Of a DNA stretch of 64,000 bases, positions 58,725-64,000 are shown one piece after another (positions within the stretch are counted from its first letter, which is position 1; the number at the start of each line of letters is the position of its first letter). The stretch spans positions 434,001 through 498,000 of the forward strand of contig NSGV01000002.1 of assembly GCA_002300355.1 (NCBI GenBank). The letters run 5' to 3'. The notes beneath the pieces are model-generated. The model did no database searches, had not been told where the DNA came from, and saw only the letters and a list, made by a program, of their open reading frames with translations. This DNA is from Streptomyces sp. TLI_235. Its GTDB lineage: Bacteria > Actinomycetota > Actinomycetes > Streptomycetales > Streptomycetaceae. The translations under genes were made by a program, and so were the position numbers.

Positions 58725-60283
58725 CTGGCCCCCACCAGACAGGCGGTCTCCCAGTCACGGCTCCCGGCGGCGGTCGGCGGCGCGCTGCGGACGGCCGCCC
58801 GGCCGTCCCCGGCCAGCCGGACGGCGAAGGCGTCGATCACCGAACGAGGGCTGCTGCCGGCGAAGTTGTTGACCAGGACGGCGAAGGCGAGGGTACGCCC
58901 GTCGGCCCGCTCGGCGTAGCCCGCCAGGGCGTCGACGCCGGTCATCGAGCCGGTCTTGGCGTGCACCCGGCCCTCGGCGGCGGTGCCGCGCATCCGGTTG
59001 GTGAGGGTGCCGCCGACCGCCCGCCGGGCGTCCCCGGCCACCGGCAGTGCCTGGTACCAGACGGTGAACCAGGGCCGGGTCCGGGAGAAGCGGAGCAGCG
59101 CGGTGAGCCGGCGGGCGGTCAGCAGGTTGTGCCGGGACAGCCCGGAGCCGTCCACCTGCCGGGCCTCGGTGGGCTCCAGGCCGGCCCGGTGCAGGAAGCC
59201 GCGGACCTGGTCGGTGCCGGCGGCCCAGCTGCCGCTGCCGGCCCGGACCCGGCCGATCTCCTTGACCAGGGTCTCGGCGATGCCGTTGTTGCTGAGCTTC
59301 AGGAAGGGCGCCATCAGGGCCGAGAGCGGCGCCGAGTCGTGTCCGGCGAGCACCTGCGCACCGGCGGGCGCGCGGCCGGTGGCGGGCGCGCCGTGCACGG
59401 TGACGCCGTGCCGGGCCAGGGCGGCGGCGAAGACCTGGGCGGCCACCAGGGCCGGGGAGTCCACCGAGATCCACTCCTCGCTCGGGCCGCCGTCGGCGGG
59501 CACGCTGCCGGAGAGCAGGAGTTCGTTGCCGCCGGGCCTGCGGTCGACGACGGCCGTCCGGGCGGTGCCCGCCGCACCGGTGGTCACCTGCCCGGTGAAG
59601 CGGACCGGCGCCTCGGCCGGGACGACCCGGACCCCGGCGGGCCGCCCCGGCGCCTCGCCGGGGGTGAGGGCGACCCGGACGGTGCCCGGGTCGTAGTCGG
59701 TGTCGGTGGTGAGCGTCAGCGCGGAGATCTGCGGGCTGTAGTAGGCGGCCTGGTCGTCCCAGGACCAGCTGGGGCCGAGCGGTACGTCGTCCCAGCGGCT
59801 CGCGTCGGCGAGCAGCGCGCCGCCGACCTCGGTCACGCCGGTTGCGGCGACCCGGGCGGCCAGCGCGTCCAGGTCGGCCGGCAGCAGCGTCGGGTCGCCG
59901 CCGCCGCGCAGCACCAGGTCACCGTCGATCCGGCCGCCGGGGCGCGGGCCGGCGGAGAGCACCTCGGTGGTGAAGCGGTGGTCCGGGCCGAGCAGGTCGA
60001 GGGCGGCCGCCGCCGTCACCGTCTTCTGCGTGGAGGCGGGCAGCAGCAGCGCCCCGGGCGAACGCTCGTACAGCACCTCGCCGCTGGCCGCGTCGGTGAC
60101 CAGTGCGGACACCTGGGCGCCGGTGAGCGCCGGGTCGGCCAGCAGCGCGTCCAGGTCCGAGCCGAGGCTCCGGGCGGCGGCGGCGGTCCGCGTCCCGCTG
60201 CCGGGTGCGGGCCCCGCGGGCAGCAGAGCGGCGAGCACGACGGCGAGCGGCACCGACAGCAGCCGGACGGGAAGGGTGAGCAC
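58718..60283 (-). CDS. PBP4-type D-alanyl-D-alanine carboxypeptidase/endopeptidase (S13)
   Basis: A 521-residue exported penicillin-binding protein. A signal peptide (LPVRLLSVPLAVVLAALLPA) is followed by the three active motifs: Ser-x-x-Lys in LPASTQKTVT, Ser-x-Asn in LKLSNNGIAET, and Lys-Thr-Gly in VHAKTGSMTGV. Large insertions between motifs are typical of S13/DacB. It trims the terminal D-Ala from wall peptides or cuts cross-links. GTG 60283 has GGGAGG 8 bases upstream. It heads the seven-gene operon that runs down to 52041. Confidence 0.94.
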   Translation of the reverse strand: MLTLPVRLLSVPLAVVLAALLPAGPAPGSGTRTAAAARSLGSDLDALLADPALTGAQVSALVTDAASGEVLYERSPGALLLPASTQKTVTAAAALDLLGPDHRFTTEVLSAGPRPGGRIDGDLVLRGGGDPTLLPADLDALAARVAATGVTEVGGALLADASRWDDVPLGPSWSWDDQAAYYSPQISALTLTTDTDYDPGTVRVALTPGEAPGRPAGVRVVPAEAPVRFTGQVTTGAAGTARTAVVDRRPGGNELLLSGSVPADGGPSEEWISVDSPALVAAQVFAAALARHGVTVHGAPATGRAPAGAQVLAGHDSAPLSALMAPFLKLSNNGIAETLVKEIGRVRAGSGSWAAGTDQVRGFLHRAGLEPTEARQVDGSGLSRHNLLTARRLTALLRFSRTRPWFTVWYQALPVAGDARRAVGGTLTNRMRGTAAEGRVHAKTGSMTGVDALAGYAERADGRTLAFAVLVNNFAGSSPRSVIDAFAVRLAGDGRAAVRSAPPTAAGSRDWETACLVGARC

Positions 60284-60444
60284 GGTGTTGCCTCCCGAGG
60301 AGTGGAGCCGGGCACCACCTTCTCCCCGACCTGGCGTCAGAAGTGGCCGATGGCGCCGCCGTCGGCGACAATTCACCCCGCAATTCCCCCGTGCGGAGGA
60401 CGCCAGCGGTGTGGCGCCTGACGGCACCGGACGCGGGCGGCGAG

Positions 60445-60456
60445 AGTGGCGCCACC
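60445..60456. promoter_or_regulatory. Palindrome AGTGGCGCCACC, upstream of the GH10-like gene
   Basis: The 12-mer occurs here and again at 62189-62200, upstream of the next plus-strand gene. The core GTGGCGCCAC is a perfect 10-base palindrome. It is 31 bases before the ATG at 60476, inside the divergent region shared with the PBP4 operon. Confidence 0.4.
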
Positions 60457-60475
60457 TTCGCCCCCGGGAGCCGCC

Positions 60476-61978
60476 ATGCCTCTGCGTCCCTCCCGCCGGC
60501 TCTTCCTCGGCGGCTGCGGTGCGCTGGCCCTGACGGCCGCCGGGTGGCCGGCCCGGGCCGCGGGGCCGTCCCGACGGCAGCTGCGGGGAGTCTGGATCGC
60601 CTCGGTCGACCACATCGACTGGCCACCCGCCCCCGGCCTGCCCGAGGACCGGCTGCGCGCCGCCTTCACCGGGCTGCTGGACGCGGCCGAACTGCTCGGT
60701 GTCAACGCGGTGTTCGTGCAGGTGCGGCCGACCGCGGACGCCTTCTGGCCGTCACCGTACGAGCCCTGGTCGCAGTGGCTCACCGGCACCCAGGGACGCG
60801 ACCCCGGCTGGGACCCGCTGCACGTCCTGGTCGCGGCCGCGCACGCCCGCGGCATCGCCTTCCACGCCTGGTTCAACCCGTACCGCGTCGCCCAGCACGA
60901 CGACCCGGCCCGGCTCGTACCGCACCACCCGGCGCGCCGCCACCCGGAGTGGACCCTCGCCTACGGCGGCCGGCTCTACTACGACCCGGGCGTCCCCGCG
61001 GCCCGTGCCTTCGTCGAGCAGGCGATCCTGGACGCGGTGGCCCGCTACGACCTCGACGGCGTCCACCTCGACGACTACTTCTACCCCTACCCGGCCGGCG
61101 GCCTGCCCTTCCCCGACGACGCGTCCTTCGCCGCGTACGGCGGCACCTTCACCGACCGGGCCGCCTGGCGCAGACACAACGTCGACCTGCTGGTCCGCGA
61201 ACTCCGTGACCTGGTACGGGCGGTACGGCCCGAGGCGGCGTTCGGCATCAGCCCGTTCGGGGTCTGGCGCAACGCCGCGACGGACCCGCGGGGCTCGGCC
61301 ACCGCCGCGTTCCAGTCCTACGACGGGCTGTACGCCGACTCGCTCGGCTGGGTACGGGACGGCCTCCTCGACTACGTCGTCCCGCAGCTGTACTGGCACC
61401 TCGGCCACCCGCAGGCCGACTACGCCGCCCTCGCCCGCTGGTGGGCCGAGCGCACGGCCGGCCATGACACCCTGCTCTGGATCGGCCAGGCCGCCTACCG
61501 CGCCGGTGCCCCCGGCGAGGCCGCCGCCTGGCAGGACCCGGCCGAGCTCTCCCGCCACCTCGACCTCGACGCCGGGCTGCCGCAGATCGGCGGCCACGTC
61601 CTGTTCAGCGCCCGCAACCTCCGCACGGACCCGATCGGCACCGTCGCCCGCCTCGCCGCCGACCACTGGCGCCGCCCCGCGCTCCCGCCTCTGCTGCCCC
61701 GGCTCGCCCGCGGCACTCCCCCGGCCGCCCCGGACCTCACGGCCGTCGACGGGGCACTGCGGCTCTCCCCCGGCGGCCCGCCGCCCTTCCGCTACGCCCT
61801 CTACCGACTGCCGCAGGGGCCCGGCGGTGGGCCACAGCCCAGCACGGACACCCTGGCGGCCTGCCTGCCCTCGGCCGACTGCGCCCGGCCGCTGCCCCTC
61901 CCCGCCGGCCGGTACACGGCCACCGCCCTGGACCGCGCGGGCCGCGAGAGCCGCCCCGCCGCGCCGGTCGAGGTGTAG
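60476..61978 (+). CDS. GH10-like (GHL10/DUF187) exported glycosidase
   Basis: A 500-residue exported protein of the GHL10 family, a relative of DigH (YddW), which cuts denuded peptidoglycan chains. The signal is Tat-like (SRRLFLGGCGALALTAAG) with a Cys that could also make a lipobox. The barrel shows LRGVWIASVDHIDWPPAP, VNAVFVQVRPTADAFWPS, GIAFHAWFNPYR, YDLDGVHLDDYFYPYP and AAFGISPFGVWRN. A C-terminal 80-residue beta-domain follows. ATG 60476 has GGGAG upstream. Divergent from the PBP4 operon, 192 bases apart, so both sets deal with wall material. Confidence 0.9.
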   Translation: MPLRPSRRLFLGGCGALALTAAGWPARAAGPSRRQLRGVWIASVDHIDWPPAPGLPEDRLRAAFTGLLDAAELLGVNAVFVQVRPTADAFWPSPYEPWSQWLTGTQGRDPGWDPLHVLVAAAHARGIAFHAWFNPYRVAQHDDPARLVPHHPARRHPEWTLAYGGRLYYDPGVPAARAFVEQAILDAVARYDLDGVHLDDYFYPYPAGGLPFPDDASFAAYGGTFTDRAAWRRHNVDLLVRELRDLVRAVRPEAAFGISPFGVWRNAATDPRGSATAAFQSYDGLYADSLGWVRDGLLDYVVPQLYWHLGHPQADYAALARWWAERTAGHDTLLWIGQAAYRAGAPGEAAAWQDPAELSRHLDLDAGLPQIGGHVLFSARNLRTDPIGTVARLAADHWRRPALPPLLPRLARGTPPAAPDLTAVDGALRLSPGGPPPFRYALYRLPQGPGGGPQPSTDTLAACLPSADCARPLPLPAGRYTATALDRAGRESRPAAPVEV

Positions 61979-62213
61979 GGGTGCTCCGAGGAGCGCGCGG
62001 GTGAGGCACTGGGGGCGGGGGAACTGCGCGATTCCAAGCCCTCTCCGGAGGCGATCGCCGAGGTGACCACCCTGCTCGCACCGGGCGACGCCCGACGCTG
62101 ACCGCCAGGCGCCCCGGGGACGGTCCGGGACCGGTAGCGGGGCGCACCGTGGCCGGGCCGCCTGCGCCGCACACGCTCTTCCACAACCAGTGGCGCCACC
62201 CTAACGTTGCGTC
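61979..62213. other. Intergenic region with a Streptomyces-type repeated motif
   Basis: The sequence around 62012-62040 (GGGGGCGGGGGAACTGCGCG) resembles a highly repeated intergenic segment of Streptomyces genomes (GGGGCGCGGGGAACTGCGCG). In the frame of the GH10-like gene, an open stretch continues after its stop to a TGA at 62099, encoding LRDSKPSPEAIAEVTTLLAP and ending DARR. It may be a relic of another gene end. Confidence 0.5.
62189..62200. promoter_or_regulatory. Second AGTGGCGCCACC palindrome, overlapping a promoter
   Basis: Identical to 60445-60456. It ends next to TAACGT (62202-62207), a -10-like hexamer 7 bases before the ATG at 62214. Confidence 0.4.
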
Positions 62214-62861
62214 ATGAGCAGACTGCGGGTGGACCGTTCGAATCCCGACGTGGTCGACGTGGTGCTTCGCGAGGGAGTCGGGCCGCTCGTGTACGCCGTC
62301 AAGCGTTGGCCCGGGGAAGTGTTCGGGTCGCTCGTGGCCGGCGCCGTCTACGGCGCCCCGGTCTGTGCAGTCATGGCGTTGATCTTCAGTCCGGGGCCCG
62401 GCCCGATCTGGGCCGCGGTCGGGATCGCCGCCCTGCTGGGACTCGTCGTCAACACGTTCGTGATCTTGTACGGGGCCTTCCGGGACGTGAACCGGTTGCG
62501 GTTCTCCCCCGCCGCCGCCCCGGACACCATGACCGTCGTCCGGGGCTCCCGCACGGACCGGCCGAGACCGCTCACCGACGTACAACAGATCTGGATCGAC
62601 CACTCCATCATGGAGTCGTACGAGAGGGACCGGAAGCCCGTCTCCGCCAAGATCACCCTGTACGTGCTGCTGAAGAACGGCCACCGGATCCGGCCCACCT
62701 CGCTGCCCCAGTGGACGACCGACACCACGGCCCTGTACCAAGAACTGCAACAGATACTCGCCCCCGCCGCCGTCCAGGTGGACCTGGTCGTCCAGCGCCG
62801 CGTGCAGTCCCCTCCGTGGATGGGCGTGAGCAGCGGCGGCTCGACCGGCGGCGGAGGCTGA
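62214..62861 (+). CDS. Two-span membrane protein of unknown function
   Basis: A 215-residue protein with a basic N-terminus, two hydrophobic spans at about 40-60 and 65-85 (VAGAVYGAPVCAVMALIF; IWAAVGIAALLGLVVNTFVI) and a soluble C-terminal part (LTDVQQIWIDHSIMESYERD; SAKITLYVLLKNGHRIRPTS) ending in Gly/Ser. No family recognised. TAACGT 7 bases before the ATG suggests a leaderless message. Confidence 0.7.
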   Translation: MSRLRVDRSNPDVVDVVLREGVGPLVYAVKRWPGEVFGSLVAGAVYGAPVCAVMALIFSPGPGPIWAAVGIAALLGLVVNTFVILYGAFRDVNRLRFSPAAAPDTMTVVRGSRTDRPRPLTDVQQIWIDHSIMESYERDRKPVSAKITLYVLLKNGHRIRPTSLPQWTTDTTALYQELQQILAPAAVQVDLVVQRRVQSPPWMGVSSGGSTGGGG

Positions 62862-63350
62862 CGGGATCCGGCCGGTCGGCTCTGTCCACGGGAGCCCAAT
62901 GCCGGGTGGCGTGACCGCGCACCTCCTGGCTCCTGCCCCCGCCCGCGCGGGGAGGCTTGACGCCGCTCGTGCGGGGCGGTGCCCAGGATCCGGGGACCGA
63001 ATGGCGCTGGAGAACAACCGGCCCTGGACCGAGGACGAGCCGCGGGTCGGGACCGAGGCGGTGCGGGCGGGAATCCGGCGGGGACCAGCTCGATCCGGTC
63101 CAGGTACTGCTACCGATGGAAGGCATGCGGGCCTGGAGGACTTCTCAGTCAGTGTCGGTCCAGTCGTCACGCAGTCCGTCAGGCCTCCCCTGGCCGACTG
63201 GCAGTCAGCTGACCCACCCGCGCCTGAGCGACTCCGTCGTCCAGGATGTCCAGGAATCGAAATGATCACACCCGGGTCGTCACGGCCTTCGGCCTGGCCT
63301 CCGTCGGCGGTGGCCGGGCCGGGCCGGCACGGCCGACGTACGGTGGAGCG
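62862..63350. other. Mostly non-coding stretch with a degenerate coding-like start
   Basis: From ATG 63001 the first ~26 codons (ALENNRPWTEDEPRVGTEAV) have GC-rich third positions, then the frame loses coding character; the next frame reads on as GDQLDPVQVLLPMEGMRAW. The ATG frame runs to 63354, where it overlaps the lipoprotein GTG as GTGA. TTGACG at 62957-62962 may be a -35. Read as a possible broken or frameshifted small gene; no firm call. Confidence 0.4.
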
Positions 63351-64000
63351 GTGAGTGCCGCGAACCCCCGGCCCTCGCCGCAGGCGTTCGAGGTGCCCCG
63401 GCGGGCGGTGCTGCTCGGCCTGGCGGGGGTGCTGCTGGGGGCCTGCACCAGCCGGACGGGCGCGGCCTCCGGCTCCGCCTCCCCGACCGCGCATTCCTCG
63501 CCTGCGGCCCCTTCCGCTGGTTCCTCGGCGGCGCTCCCGGCCACCACGCCCTGGCGGCCCGGTCCCGGCGAGATCGACCCGGACGTGAAGCTGCGGGCGA
63601 CCCAGCTGGTCGAGGCGCTCGGCGCCTGGCCCGCCGGCGGACTGGGCCTGGCCGCCGCCCGCGAACGGGTCCGGGCGCTCGGCCTCGACCCGTCGCTTGC
63701 CGAGCAGGCCGGACCACTGCTGGGCCCCGCCCCGCAGGCCGTCCTGCAGGTGGTGAACGCCCAGTGGGGCGGCCACCTCACCGACTCCGCCAGCGTGATG
63801 GTCCCCTGCCGGCAGTGGACCACGGAGGGATCGGGGGGCACCACCGTCGACGTACGGCTCGTCCGGGCGCAGCCGCGCTGGAACGTCACCGCCCTGCACC
63901 CGGCGCAGCCGGCCCCGCCTGCCGCCACGCTCTCCGACGCGGCGCAGCGGGTGCTGGCCGAGTCGCGGATCCAGCTGCCGCCGGCCGCGGTCGCCGACGT
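63351..64000 (+). CDS. Lipoprotein, partial at the window edge
   Basis: A coding frame open to the end of the window (about 216 residues seen, no stop). The signal peptide RRAVLLGLAGVLLGAC has the lipobox LGAC. After a Ser/Ala/Pro linker, the mature part reads DPDVKLRATQLVEALGAWPA, VRALGLDPSLAEQAGPLLG, then VNAQWGGHLTDSASVMVPCR and GTTVDVRLVRAQPRW. This resembles a Streptomyces wall-associated lipoprotein family, but without the C-terminus no function is claimed. GGTGGAG lies upstream of GTG 63351. Confidence 0.75.
   Translation, partial: MSAANPRPSPQAFEVPRRAVLLGLAGVLLGACTSRTGAASGSASPTAHSSPAAPSAGSSAALPATTPWRPGPGEIDPDVKLRATQLVEALGAWPAGGLGLAAARERVRALGLDPSLAEQAGPLLGPAPQAVLQVVNAQWGGHLTDSASVMVPCRQWTTEGSGGTTVDVRLVRAQPRWNVTALHPAQPAPPAATLSDAAQRVLAESRIQLPPAAVAD

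Overview
The window is GC-rich actinomycete chromosome, best matched to Streptomyces or Kitasatospora. Third codon positions are almost all G or C and GTG starts are common. Several families typical of the group are present: DUF3224, DUF4360, snapalysin, SpoIIE-type phosphatases, DasR-type control of chitin genes, and an ECF sigma/zinc-finger pair. No rRNA, tRNA, CRISPR array, insertion sequence, integrase or replication origin was seen. Most long open frames are antisense shadows of real genes, an effect of the high GC content.

Layout. 0.2-7 kb: a P-loop protein, an unknown protein, a NarL-type two-component system whose kinase has an extra C-terminal membrane anchor and external domain, and a 900-residue PAS/GAF/SpoIIE phosphatase. 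7-12.4 kb: polysaccharide genes, namely a secreted CBM3-GH16 enzyme, a GH20 hexosaminidase with a near-perfect DasR operator, a divergent DasR-like GntR regulator and a lipoprotein polysaccharide deacetylase. 12.5-21.3 kb: small housekeeping and unknown genes, a short Rpf-like transglycosylase behind a structured leader, a LysE exporter, a sigma factor fused to a zinc-finger anti-sigma motif, membrane anchor and CAP domain, and the snapalysin/LysR pair. 21.4-34 kb: a fused 5-oxoprolinase, an orphan PntA-like dehydrogenase, a type VII secretion substrate operon, an Acg-like nitroreductase, a gene with an in-frame TGA, and a divergent ECF sigma/anti-sigma pair.

34.3-38.1 kb is a compact biosynthetic group of an MFS exporter, a cytochrome P450 and a DIT1/PvcA-type isocyanide synthase. 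Its composition parallels the yeast DIT1-DIT2-DTR1 set and it has no PvcB-type oxygenase. 38.2-52 kb carries a thioesterase, a GlxA-type regulator, a metal-chelate ABC importer, a ROK repressor, an Fsr-like MFS/AraC pair and a MarR/MFS pair in which the MFS gene is frameshifted.

52-62 kb holds the largest coherent unit: seven tightly packed or overlapping minus-strand genes (PBP4-type DD-carboxypeptidase, DppA-like lipoprotein, DppB and DppC permeases, LD-carboxypeptidase, M55 D-aminopeptidase, M20 peptidase). A divergent GH10-like glycosidase follows. Together they look like a cell-wall peptide trimming and salvage system, but the importer has no ATPase gene in the window. The window ends inside a lipoprotein gene.
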